Source of the DNA: an uncultured bacterium
Lineage (GTDB): Bacteria > Bacillota > Clostridia > Lachnospirales > Lachnospiraceae
Direction: 5' to 3'
NCBI GenBank assembly: GCA_947175015.1
Contig: CAMWLE010000028.1
Location: 1-37,407, forward strand
Length of the DNA stretch: 37,407 nucleotides
The notes beneath the pieces are model-generated. The model was not told where the DNA came from. It searched no databases and was given only the letters and a program-made list of their open reading frames with translations. Position 1 is the first letter of the stretch, and each line of letters begins with the position of its first letter. The translations under genes were made by a program, and so were the position numbers. Of the stretch, positions 8,532 to 16,898 are shown in pieces.

Positions 8532-9152
8532 ATGAGAATACTGGCACTGGCGGATGTGGAGTCCAAATATTTGTGGGATTTTTTCGAGAAAAGCAAACTG
8601 GAAGGCATTGACCTGATCATTTCCTGCGGTGATCTTGACCCACGCTATCTGTCTTTTCTGGTAACTCTTTCCACAGTTCCGGTATTATATGTACATGGGA
8701 ATCATGACGATAAATATAATCGGATTCCTCCTGAGGGTTGTACCTGCATAGAAGATCAAATCTATGTCCATGAGGGCATCCGAATATTGGGGTTGGGCGG
8801 TTCCATGCGTTATAAGCCGGGCACCAACCAATATACGGAGAAACAGATGCTGCAAAGAGTGAAGAAATTATGGTTCCAACTGTTCCGCAATCATGGCTTT
8901 GATATTCTGGTAACACATTCTCCCGCCTATCAGCTCAATGACGGGCGGGACCTGCCCCACCAGGGTTTTCAGGTATTCCGGACTTTAATGGAAAAGTATA
9001 AACCAAAATTCTTCCTCCACGGGCATGTACACATGAATTATGGGCAGCGCCATAAACGCTATGACAAATATCAGGATACACATATCATCAATGCTTATGA
9101 ACGCTGTGTTTTCGATTTTGAAGACGATAATCCCAGGGAGCATATACGTTGA
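8532..9152 (+). CDS. Calcineurin-like metallophosphoesterase
   Basis: 206 residues covering one phosphoesterase domain. The metal-binding motifs are in order: D8-x-E10 in place of the usual D-x-H, G33-D34 (CGDLD), G56-N57-H58-D59, H129 (VTHSP) and G164-H165-x-H167. The overall layout is like small YfcE/icc-type hydrolases that cleave phosphodiesters or phosphomonoesters with two metal ions. The GGAAGG ribosome site lies within the last codons of the upstream ParB/BMP gene, so the two are translationally close. The substrate is unknown. The Glu in the first motif may change metal preference. Confidence 0.85.
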   Translation: MRILALADVESKYLWDFFEKSKLEGIDLIISCGDLDPRYLSFLVTLSTVPVLYVHGNHDDKYNRIPPEGCTCIEDQIYVHEGIRILGLGGSMRYKPGTNQYTEKQMLQRVKKLWFQLFRNHGFDILVTHSPAYQLNDGRDLPHQGFQVFRTLMEKYKPKFFLHGHVHMNYGQRHKRYDKYQDTHIINAYERCVFDFEDDNPREHIR

Positions 9153-9224
9153 GGTCTATGAATGTTCAATTTATACTTTAACCATACAGGTCCTGACGAA
9201 ATGACTGGCTTTACAAATATGGTT

Positions 9225-10778
9225 CTACCAAATTGGAGGCATGCGCCAGCAGGGTGTCATACCAATCCTGTCCGGTGGCAGCTTCCCCTCCAGCCCCGTT
9301 TCATTGCCGCGGAGCATTTCCCCTTCCTCACCGGCACCGGAAATAATTCCTGCTCCTTCCCCTTCACCACCGGAAACTACCCCTGTTTCTTCCATTCCGG
9401 CACTGGTAATTCTTCCAACACGGTCCCCATCTGCACCGGAATCCGTTCCGCCTCTTACATCCAATTCCGCAATTCTTACAGTTACCCCTTTTACTCGAAC
9501 ATACACATTGATATCTTCATTGGTAGGATTGCTCCCATTGATGCCGACTCTAAACCACGCCCCCTTTTGTGCATTCATTTTCACCGGTAAACCGGGCGTC
9601 ATATAAGCAGGTTCGTAATTTCCTTCATCCTCGCTGTCCACAGGATACAAAGCAACTTCCGTATCGCCAATCCCCTCTCCTGATGACAATGTAACTCTGC
9701 TTCCGTTGGGACAAATCTCTGCTTCAGAATAATAAAATCCCCCTTCGCTTCCCGCCGGAATTACAATCCTGATATCAAAAGTATCTCTCTCCGGATTTGT
9801 TAAAAAGCACACTGCCACCACCACACATACTGCCATTGCCGCCATAACAATCCAAAATGCAGGCTTCTTATAATGCAACACCGCTTTCACCCTTTCCTTG
9901 ACACCAACTTCCCCAAACGCAAGCGGCGATATCAAAATCATTTTCTTCTGCATACTGCAGGCAACCAGCGCTTCCGAGTATGCCTTCTTTTCTTCCATAT
10001 CCATGTGCTGCACCGTTTTCTCATCACAGGCCAGTTCAATATCCCGGCAGAACAGAATATAAGCCGCCCACACCAGCGGATGAAACCAATATACCGCCAG
10101 CAACAAATACCCCAACAGCTTCCACCAGTGGTCCTTGCGCTTCAGATGCGCCTGCTCATGGGCAAGAACATACTTCCCTTGTTCATCATTGGTACTGGAA
10201 GAAAGATATACCCGCGGCCTGATTACCCCCAATATAAAGGGCGATTTCACAGCATCACAGAGCCATACATCGTCCTGCAAAGGCACTGCTTCCCGCACTT
10301 TATGGCATATTCGCCAAAAACCGACCAACCCACCGCCAAGTATCACAATCACTCCAATTGCCCACACAATCCCCGCAATGTACATTAGAACATATAAAGG
10401 ATTCACACTGTCACCAGGAGCCGGCGCAAAAGACTCATTTATCACAGCATTTAATGTATGGTTACTGTAAGGAACACCACTTTCAAACTCCGGAAGCGCG
10501 ATATATTGCGCCATCCCGGGATTTCCGGTATATTGAACTGTCCCAGGATTCCCGCCATATTGAACAGCCGCAGGGCTTATGGTCTCCGCACTTGGCACCA
10601 GACTGAACGAACTTTCCAATGAAAACGGACATACCAGGCGGACTGCCACCATGGCCCAGAGGATACAAGACAGCCACTTGGGAGCCTTTTTGAACACCAG
10701 CCGCAGCACAATCACCGCTATAATCAGCCATCCTGCAGCCATACTCATATTAAATAACTTCAGAAAAACCGTCTCCAT
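9225..10778 (-). CDS. M56-family (BlaR1/MecR1-like) membrane metallopeptidase sensor
   Basis: About 517 residues. The N-terminal half is the BlaR1-type integral membrane peptidase. It has several TM helices, a gluzincin site H209-E-Q-A-H213 (VLAHEQAHLKRKDHWWK, numbered from the GTG two codons upstream) and the downstream glutamate in ELACDEK. After the last TM helix (around 314-332) comes an exported domain (TFDIRIVIPAGSEGGFYYSEAE) and a Gly/Glu-rich tail. There is no penicillin-binding domain, so the signal need not be a beta-lactam. The ATG at 10778 has AGGAGG 7 bases upstream. A GTG at 10784 overlaps the blaI stop. Residues 74-100 carry a 9-residue repeat (VQYxGNPGx). In the family, signal binding triggers cleavage of the BlaI repressor encoded just upstream. 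Confidence 0.85.
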   Translation of the reverse strand: METVFLKLFNMSMAAGWLIIAVIVLRLVFKKAPKWLSCILWAMVAVRLVCPFSLESSFSLVPSAETISPAAVQYGGNPGTVQYTGNPGMAQYIALPEFESGVPYSNHTLNAVINESFAPAPGDSVNPLYVLMYIAGIVWAIGVIVILGGGLVGFWRICHKVREAVPLQDDVWLCDAVKSPFILGVIRPRVYLSSSTNDEQGKYVLAHEQAHLKRKDHWWKLLGYLLLAVYWFHPLVWAAYILFCRDIELACDEKTVQHMDMEEKKAYSEALVACSMQKKMILISPLAFGEVGVKERVKAVLHYKKPAFWIVMAAMAVCVVVAVCFLTNPERDTFDIRIVIPAGSEGGFYYSEAEICPNGSRVTLSSGEGIGDTEVALYPVDSEDEGNYEPAYMTPGLPVKMNAQKGAWFRVGINGSNPTNEDINVYVRVKGVTVRIAELDVRGGTDSGADGDRVGRITSAGMEETGVVSGGEGEGAGIISGAGEEGEMLRGNETGLEGKLPPDRIGMTPCWRMPPIW

Positions 10779-10780
10779 CC

Positions 10781-11143
10781 TCACCCCTCCTCTGCATCAT
10801 CAATCATTTTCCGTATTTCCGCCGCCTCTTCCGGCGTCAATGTGCTGTCCTTTGTAAAAGCTGCAATAAAAGCCGGAAGAGAACCGTCAAAAGTATCTTC
10901 CACAAATTTTCTACTCTGCATAGCATAAAACTGCGGCCGGGAAATCAAACAAGTCACCGTTCCTTTATTGTTCTCAAATAACCCCTTGTCACATAACCTC
11001 TTCAGAACCGTATGTGTTGTTGTCCTCTTCCAGGAAAACGCCTCGGCCGCCAGCTTCACCAATTCCGATGAAGTAACCGGTTCATGCTCCCATATCATAT
11101 CCGCAAAACGTGCTTCAATTACTCCCAACTGTATTTCTGCCAT
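10781..11143 (-). CDS. BlaI/MecI/CopY-family repressor
   Basis: 120 residues with the BlaI winged-helix signature: IQLGVIEARFADMIWEHEPVTSSELVKLA, the recognition helix region SWKRTTTHTVLKRLCDKGLF, then a C-terminal dimerisation segment. GGAGGGACAGAT precedes the ATG. The stop codon overlaps the region where the M56 sensor gene starts, so the pair is translationally coupled in the usual blaI-blaR order. It probably represses its own operon through the operator at 11194-11210. Confidence 0.9.
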   Translation of the reverse strand: MAEIQLGVIEARFADMIWEHEPVTSSELVKLAAEAFSWKRTTTHTVLKRLCDKGLFENNKGTVTCLISRPQFYAMQSRKFVEDTFDGSLPAFIAAFTKDSTLTPEEAAEIRKMIDDAEEG

Positions 11144-11172
11144 ATCTGTCCCTCCTTGTGAAACTATTCTAT

Positions 11173-11221
11173 GTAGTCTCTCTTCTACTTACAGACTACC
11201 ACGAGTAGTCCCGTTTGTCAA
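11173..11221 (-). promoter_or_regulatory. blaI-M56 promoter with overlapping BlaI-type operator
   Basis: On the minus strand TTGACA (11221-11216), a 17-base spacer and TAGTCT (11198-11193) form a promoter. The palindrome GACTAC-N5-GTAGTC (11194-11210) overlaps the -10 box and spacer. A further GTAGTC half-site lies at 11173-11178. The layout fits autorepression by BlaI; no other repressor gene is adjacent. Confidence 0.75.
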
Positions 11222-11228
11222 TACAAAT

Positions 11229-11268
11229 TTAAAAAAAAAAAATGGATATTGGTTTAATCCCAATATCC
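11229..11268 (-). terminator. Terminator containing the stop codon of the 11254-11868 gene
   Basis: On the minus strand GGATATTGG, loop GATTAAA, CCAATATCC and then a run of about 12 T. The TAA stop codon of the upstream gene lies in the loop. Confidence 0.85.
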
Positions 11269-11868
11269 ACATGATACAAGTAGCATACTATCATTTTTGA
11301 TTGCCAAATATTCATAATCGGCCGCATCCCACCCGCCGATTTCAATCACCATTGCATTTTCAAATCTTTGCAAATACCGCTGCCATTCCGAAAACGATAT
11401 ATCCTCCGCACCTGCAAAAATTTCTATTTCCTTACGAAGATATTTCCAATCCCGCTCCACCAGCCGCAATTCTCTGGGAGTCACATAACTACGATATAAT
11501 TCCCTCCCTTTTTCCAGACAGAATCTTCTCTCAGCCAAAGGTATTTTCCAGTAATCTTTATCCCACTCTTCATAAAACGCAATACTTGATAAAACGCCCC
11601 GGACATATGCCTGTAACCTATTTTTCCCCACATACTCCGCCGGGAACTCATACCCATTCAGATAAATCCTTAACGACTGTTTCTCGGAAAACCCTTCATG
11701 CCGCTCTTCTATGTCAATCCACGCAATCTGTTCCGCAATATGACAGAATTTGTCATAGTCCGTCACAACACCTCTCAAATCGTTTATCCCATCCATTGAT
11801 GTCATTCCTATCAAATCCTGCCTTACTCTCAAATCCCACCTTCCGCCCAAATCATACCACCCTGACAT
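11254..11868 (-). CDS. Unknown cytosolic protein, Trp/Tyr-rich
   Basis: Up to 204 residues, soluble, with no signal or membrane segment. I do not recognise the family. It is rich in aromatic and charged residues (DKDYWKIPLAERRFCLEKGRELYRSY; RDWKYLRKEIEIF), a look shared by many small immunity-type or uncharacterised Firmicute proteins. The start is uncertain: the frame is open to 11868, but an ATG at 11796 with AGGA nine bases upstream (N-terminus MDGINDLRG) is equally plausible and would give 180 residues. A strong terminator overlaps the stop codon, so transcription ends here and not in the blaI operon. It may be co-transcribed with the RNA repair gene 99 bases upstream. Confidence 0.55.
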   Translation of the reverse strand: MSGWYDLGGRWDLRVRQDLIGMTSMDGINDLRGVVTDYDKFCHIAEQIAWIDIEERHEGFSEKQSLRIYLNGYEFPAEYVGKNRLQAYVRGVLSSIAFYEEWDKDYWKIPLAERRFCLEKGRELYRSYVTPRELRLVERDWKYLRKEIEIFAGAEDISFSEWQRYLQRFENAMVIEIGGWDAADYEYLAIKNDSMLLVSCGYWD

Positions 11869-11967
11869 GCTTCACGTCTCAATGCCCAATGATGTGACAC
11901 CTTCATCATCAGCAATTGTCATAATCATCAAGAATACTATCAACCATGTCAAAGGTTCCTTTCTTTT

Positions 11968-14187
11968 TCACTTGGCTGTCTTATCCTGATAAAACATATT
12001 CCTCAAGGTGCAAATATCCTTGGGCACCTGGTTCACATCCTCCACATCATGGAGTTTCCTGACCCATGCGTAATATTCGTTTGCCAGCGGCGTAGTCAGG
12101 GAAGAGGTTCTGCTGATATATCCTTTCCTGATTGCCTCCCTGGATACACTTCTCATATACTTCCAGAAATTATAGTAAGCCAGCTTCAGCTTCGTCATAT
12201 AACCGGCACTGTCCTCAATGACAAACCCTTCGATTTTACGCCCTTCATACTCATAATCCTCTTCCATAATATCGTAATACCAGTCATAAAACTCCTGCCA
12301 ATTGGCCAGTTCATACGCTTTTTCTTTGACAGTCAGCCCAAACTGGTTTGCCACATGGCACATGGCATCATATTCATATTTGGAAAACCGCATGGAATTA
12401 TGCACAATATCCAGCAAATACACCCCGCTTTCCGGATACTCGATAATATGAGGATCATGCACCATATCCACACACTCAAATACGAAAGAAACCTGGTTTT
12501 CCCTGCAATAGTTCTTTATTTTCTCCCGGTTTTCCTCAGACACCTTCGCCGCCAGCATCTCCTGAAACCACTGCGCATATTGGCTGTCTATGGTGGACTT
12601 GCTGGCCGCAAAAAGCACATCCTCATACTCGTTGTAGCTGACAATCCCCAGGAAACCATTTTCCTTTACATACGCCACCACAGGGAACTGAAGCTTATGC
12701 TGCAGCAAGTCAAACTTCGTCTCCGGACGTTCATTGATATTGAAAAATTTATCATAAGATCTGGCCACCACCTGATTCTTCACCGTATCCAGGTACAATC
12801 CCCTGGCTTTCGTGGTCTGTTCATCCCAGATTCTATCCTCGAACGCCTTGTCTGTATAATTGAACGAAGAAATATTGCCGAATTTTTTCTCCTGAATATA
12901 TCTGTTCCGGCGCAGAGCCACAATCACATCCTCCACAGGGACATCCGCCACCGGCCGACTGCCCTGTTCTACTGCGTCTCCTGCGTCCATTTCCGGTGTT
13001 TTAAACACATCATTCTTTACTTCAACACAATGAATTCCTTCCGCATCCACCTGCACACAGCGTAGACAACCGCCATATTCTACCTGTCCCTCAAGATTAA
13101 ATACCCTGTCATTTGCCATAATGGGCATTTGTTTGATATTTCGATGTCCATGAATCTGATAACAATGATCCGATGTTGTGTCAAAAAAAGTTTCTGCAAT
13201 CACCTCAGAATCATTATAATTCCCGGCGCCCTTGATCATCTGTTCCGTTGCCACAAAAGATAAATTCTCCGGCAGTGTACTTAATCCTGCATGTGTGACC
13301 AGATAAATATTATCACCATATTTGTAATAAGCGCATTGCCCGAATTTTCGATACAATTGCCTCACACTTTTCTTGCTGATGCCCGCTGCTTCCAGTACGG
13401 GCTTCGTCACCAGCTCAAATTCCTGGGATCTGCCCACACAATCATTTGCCCACAGCCACAGCCATCTCTCATGATTGCCCTCTAACATCAGCACATTCTT
13501 CCTGTTCATAATGGAGAGCAGGAATTTGATGACTTCCGCATTTTCAATGCCTCTGTCAATATAATCTCCCACAAATATGTACATTTCATCATCCTTGATG
13601 CCCCCGTTATCCTCCAGGTATTTCTGCAGAACCGTATTGCATCCATGAATATCACCAATATGATGTACCTTTTTATACGCTGACATATCAAACATTTTCA
13701 GCCATATACTATCCAATTCATCCGGCTTCAGCACCTTGATTCCGGATGGAATCTTCTGGGTGGCAAACCTTGCATACATCGTGTCAATTGCTCTCTCGGG
13801 AACCCTTTTGAACTCTTCCCTTCCCGCATTCCTTCTCTTCACTTCTTCAATTGGAATATCGGTAAAATCCACACAGTAAATCCGATACCTGTATGTTTCA
13901 CACATTTCTTTATATCGATTCATCTCACTGGTCTTGGAGTTGGTGGCATCAATCACAGTAAAATCTCCCCTCTGCATCCTGACCTCCAGAATGCTGAACA
14001 GGGTCTTCCACACAAAATTGTCGTTACTCTGGCTGATACCCACAGTCCCATCCGCCTGCAAAATCGGACTCTGACACATCAGCCTGATATCATCTGCCGC
14101 CAAAGCATACTGCTTTAACCCATGTTTCTCAATCCAGGTGGACTTTCCGCAGCCCGCCGACCCTCTCAATAGAAGTAATATTCTCAT
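11968..14187 (-). CDS. Trifunctional RNA repair enzyme: 5' kinase, metallophosphatase, Rnl1-like ligase
   Basis: 739 residues in three modules. (1) Residues 1-165 are a P-loop polynucleotide kinase: G9-SAGC-G14-K15-S16-T17, with D32/D33 in AADDIRLM at the position of the T4 Pnk general base. (2) Residues about 172-390 are a PP1/Pnkp-type phosphoesterase: GDIHG 178-182, GDYIDRG 207-213, GNHE 237-240, H299 in VTHAG and H346/H348 in IHGH. (3) Residues about 425-739 are a T4 Rnl1-like nucleotidyltransferase: ARGLYLD, SYDKFFN, motif I K508-E-N-G, E571 in FVFECVD, motif IV EGFVIED (653-659) and motif V K666-L-K668. The set can heal 2',3'-phosphate and 5'-OH ends and seal them. Bacterial Pnkp has the same order but a different ligase-like domain and is usually beside hen1. 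No hen1 is seen here. Confidence 0.85.
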   Translation of the reverse strand: MRILLLLRGSAGCGKSTWIEKHGLKQYALAADDIRLMCQSPILQADGTVGISQSNDNFVWKTLFSILEVRMQRGDFTVIDATNSKTSEMNRYKEMCETYRYRIYCVDFTDIPIEEVKRRNAGREEFKRVPERAIDTMYARFATQKIPSGIKVLKPDELDSIWLKMFDMSAYKKVHHIGDIHGCNTVLQKYLEDNGGIKDDEMYIFVGDYIDRGIENAEVIKFLLSIMNRKNVLMLEGNHERWLWLWANDCVGRSQEFELVTKPVLEAAGISKKSVRQLYRKFGQCAYYKYGDNIYLVTHAGLSTLPENLSFVATEQMIKGAGNYNDSEVIAETFFDTTSDHCYQIHGHRNIKQMPIMANDRVFNLEGQVEYGGCLRCVQVDAEGIHCVEVKNDVFKTPEMDAGDAVEQGSRPVADVPVEDVIVALRRNRYIQEKKFGNISSFNYTDKAFEDRIWDEQTTKARGLYLDTVKNQVVARSYDKFFNINERPETKFDLLQHKLQFPVVAYVKENGFLGIVSYNEYEDVLFAASKSTIDSQYAQWFQEMLAAKVSEENREKIKNYCRENQVSFVFECVDMVHDPHIIEYPESGVYLLDIVHNSMRFSKYEYDAMCHVANQFGLTVKEKAYELANWQEFYDWYYDIMEEDYEYEGRKIEGFVIEDSAGYMTKLKLAYYNFWKYMRSVSREAIRKGYISRTSSLTTPLANEYYAWVRKLHDVEDVNQVPKDICTLRNMFYQDKTAK

Positions 14188-14348
14188 CTATACCCTCCTG
14201 TTCCGGTATTGTGAATACCATTTTCATTTCTTTATTTTCACTTATATTTCCTCATAAGCTTCTGATTCTTAAGCACAATTAGGTAAGATTACTATAACCT
14301 CATTCCCAAACCCTGTCAACTGTTTCTCCACCCCAAGCCCCCAAATAA

Positions 14349-14377
14349 AAGCATAGAAGCACTTTGATTATATGCTT
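14349..14377 (-). terminator. Possible terminator of the AI-2E family gene
   Basis: On the minus strand AAGCATA and TATGCTT enclose a 15-nt loop and are followed by TTATTT. The stem is only 7 bp, so this is tentative. Confidence 0.35.
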
Positions 14378-14399
14378 GACTTCACCTTTTATGGCGGGA

Positions 14400-15476
14400 T
14401 TAACTATTTGTCTCAGACGTACACTGCCCGACAGTTTTTTCCCGCTTCCTTTCCAAGCTTAAGAACGACTGATATATGATAACAAATCCCAACGGTCCTC
14501 CAATGATTCCCCACAAACCAAAAAGCTTGATACCTGCATAAAGTGACAGTAAAATAGCTATGGGCGAAACGCCAATCCGTTTACCGATAAGTTTGGGTTC
14601 CAGCAATTCCCGTATAAAAATACATGCCACATACAACAACAGGCAAACGACAGCTCCTACATAATTTGCACCAAAAAGCTGTTGTATCCCAAGAGGCACC
14701 AATACAATTCCTGTGCCGATAAATGGAAGCGCATCCAGAATCCCGGCCAAAATTCCCCATAGAACTCCGTTCCTTATCCCTATGACCCCCAATACCGCTG
14801 CGGCCAAAGTGCCAATAATACTCATAATAATAAACTGCGCTTTTACATAAGTTGCAATGTATCGAATGATACCGCATACAATTTCCAGATACATATGACA
14901 TTCCTCTCTGTCTAACAGCCGGTTCATAATATCATCATAATCCTTTGCCAGCAATACAGTAGCAATCAGAAACGTTACCAAAAATCCGCCAAAGGACGCC
15001 AAAATCTTTACATACTCCAACGATTGTGACAGTACACCGGGCAACAACTGCATCTGAAAATAGTCTATGCCTTCCTGCACTCTGGCAAGAATCGTTTGTT
15101 CCAGATAACTACCATCAATGCGGAGCGTCCTGCCCACCACATTGCAGATTTCATGTACAATTGCTCCCAATTCTTTCTCCAAGGTATCCAACATCCCTAT
15201 CCAGTCGGGCATGCTTCCCACGATCCAGGAAAACAGAACCCATACCAAAATCACCAGCAGCATACATGCAAACAGCAACAAAAGCAACGCGCCCACCTGC
15301 CTGTGAATTTTTAATTTACTCTGCATTTTCTGCAATAAGGGACCGAAAATCGTCACAAATAACATGGCTGCCAACACTGGTGATGTAAGAGGTGCAATCA
15401 CCTTCAGAAAAAAATATACTGCTCCCGTTAAAAGGAGCAGTACCATTACTCGATTGTTTTTGATTTTCTCCGCCAT
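14400..15476 (-). CDS. AI-2E family membrane transporter
   Basis: 358 residues, about eight membrane segments, with the layout of the AI-2E/PerM family (TqsA, YtvI): paired N-terminal helices, a long amphipathic central stretch (about residues 85-150), and conserved C-terminal segments. These include GVLWGILAGILDALPFIGTGIVLVPLGI and ELLEPKLIGKRIGVSPIAILLSLYAGIKLFGLWG, which are family hallmarks. Members have been linked to export of the signal AI-2 or to Na+/H+ antiport; the substrate cannot be read from sequence. It is monocistronic, oriented with the RluA gene 101 bases upstream. Confidence 0.85.
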   Translation of the reverse strand: MAEKIKNNRVMVLLLLTGAVYFFLKVIAPLTSPVLAAMLFVTIFGPLLQKMQSKLKIHRQVGALLLLLFACMLLVILVWVLFSWIVGSMPDWIGMLDTLEKELGAIVHEICNVVGRTLRIDGSYLEQTILARVQEGIDYFQMQLLPGVLSQSLEYVKILASFGGFLVTFLIATVLLAKDYDDIMNRLLDREECHMYLEIVCGIIRYIATYVKAQFIIMSIIGTLAAAVLGVIGIRNGVLWGILAGILDALPFIGTGIVLVPLGIQQLFGANYVGAVVCLLLYVACIFIRELLEPKLIGKRIGVSPIAILLSLYAGIKLFGLWGIIGGPLGFVIIYQSFLSLERKREKTVGQCTSETNS

Positions 15477-15577
15477 ACTTTTTCACGACCTTTACTCGCA
15501 TTTCATTATGATATAGCCCAAGCTGTCGGCTACTATCATTCTTTCATTTACAGTATGGCTTTCTTTTGAAAATTCAT

Positions 15578-16420
15578 TCATGTAAAAAAGGAAAAGGCCC
15601 TCCCTCTGGGTTGAATTTGAAAACGCATTTCCTTCCTGGAGACAGGATGTAAAAACGTAAGACTATATGCGCAAAGAGCTACTTGCTGCAGTTTTAACCT
15701 TCGTGACAAAGCTTTCGTTTCTTCATTTCCATATTTCATATCGCCCAAAAGAGGCGTTCCTGCATGTGCCATCTGCGCCCGAATCTGGTGGAAACGGCCT
15801 GTCTGAATATGGATATCCGCTAATACCACTTGCATGCCTCCTGACTTTCCTGTGCCTTCCTCTGCCTGCATCCCCCCTGGCTTTCCTGTGCTTTCCTCTG
15901 TCTGTATACTCACTGCGTCCTCCACAACTTCATCACCTGACAGATTTTTTATACGAAACACCTGCAAAACGTGATACTTAAGGCTCGCTCTCTTTGCTCC
16001 TGAACACTCCGGCCCTGCTGCAATTTCCGCCATATTTTCTTTATTTTTATAAAGATAATCTACCAGTTCACCCTTTTCTGCAACAGGTTTCCCGCAAAGC
16101 ACTGCATAATACTGTTTATGCAATGTCCCTCCATTTCCCTGTTCCTGCATCTGCCTTGACAAGAATGCCGCTGCCTTTTTATTCTTCGCAAACACCAATA
16201 ACCCCTCTACCGGCTGATCCAAACGATGGATAATGCCAAGATAGGGCACACTTGCGTCAGCCGCCTGGGAATGTCTCTGCTGTTTCTTATGCTGCCGCAA
16301 ATAATTCTTCAGCTCACTGACCACATCCTGCTGCCCCGCCTTCACCGTTTGAACCCCCAACCCAGCCGGTTTATATACCACAAAAATATCATTATCCTCA
16401 TACAGAATGTTTGTCTTCAC
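15578..16420 (-). CDS. RluA-family pseudouridine synthase
   Basis: 280 residues. The family signature HRLDQPVEGLLVFAKN holds the catalytic aspartate D68. Downstream are KQYYAVL, the ADIHIQTGRFHQIRAQMAHAGTPLLGD block and the FLHPVSRKEM end. It lacks an S4 domain, so it is of the RluA/TruC type that converts specific uridines in rRNA or tRNA. Residues 174-197 are an extra insertion made of two copies of a 12-residue unit (EEGTGKSGGMQ-type), placed in a loop before the HQIR block and not part of the fold. The target uridine is unknown. Confidence 0.85.
   Translation of the reverse strand: MKTNILYEDNDIFVVYKPAGLGVQTVKAGQQDVVSELKNYLRQHKKQQRHSQAADASVPYLGIIHRLDQPVEGLLVFAKNKKAAAFLSRQMQEQGNGGTLHKQYYAVLCGKPVAEKGELVDYLYKNKENMAEIAAGPECSGAKRASLKYHVLQVFRIKNLSGDEVVEDAVSIQTEESTGKPGGMQAEEGTGKSGGMQVVLADIHIQTGRFHQIRAQMAHAGTPLLGDMKYGNEETKALSRRLKLQQVALCAYSLTFLHPVSRKEMRFQIQPRGRAFSFFT
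15830..15901 (-). repeat. 36-bp in-frame tandem duplication inside the RluA gene
   Basis: Two copies encode (T)EESTGKPGGMQ and (A)EEGTGKSGGMQ, residues 174-185 and 186-197. The copies differ at few positions, which suggests a fairly recent slippage or duplication event. Confidence 0.75.
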
Positions 16421-16898
16421 CCTGTTGCCTCCCTACATAAAGTCCCGTCTCCGCACTACAACACTTATATCATATGCTTCTGTTCCGAGATTATTTTTCA
16501 TTTGCTATGACACTTCTTAACCGGATTATTTAAAATTCCATAACAACTTTCTATGTAACTATAAAAAAACAATAAGAATCACCCTGTCAATAATCACAAC
16601 TATCACATTCGTAATATATCCAAAAATTTCTATACCGTTTTACATTATAATTTATCATTTCACAAAACACAATAGCGCAAAAAATCTAATTGCATTTTTC
16701 ACAAAAACATGATATCCTGTTTTTAAGCATAGAAATTCAAAAATCTTCTAAGATTCTGAAGGTGTAAAGCCTTTTCAAAGTACAACCGGATTTTCGACGG
16801 TTTATCCTGAACTTCTTGCTGAAATCCATATGCAATGGCAGGAAGAGAAGGAACGCATTCTTCCTGCAAAACCACAATATGATAAAAGGAGGATGCGC
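16421..16898. other. AT-rich intergenic region before the Rpn gene
   Basis: 16500-16735 is very AT-rich and shows no gene. From about 16760 to 16898 the frame of the following Rpn gene is open and reads as plausible protein (STVYPELLAEIHMQWQEEK). Since the gene has a strong ribosome site at its own ATG, this may be a remnant of something upstream or coincidence. Confidence 0.4.

Noticed and set aside
12049..13065. 338-codon plus-strand frame
   Set aside because: It lies opposite the RNA repair gene, whose three catalytic domains are unmistakable. The plus frame has a shadow-like composition.
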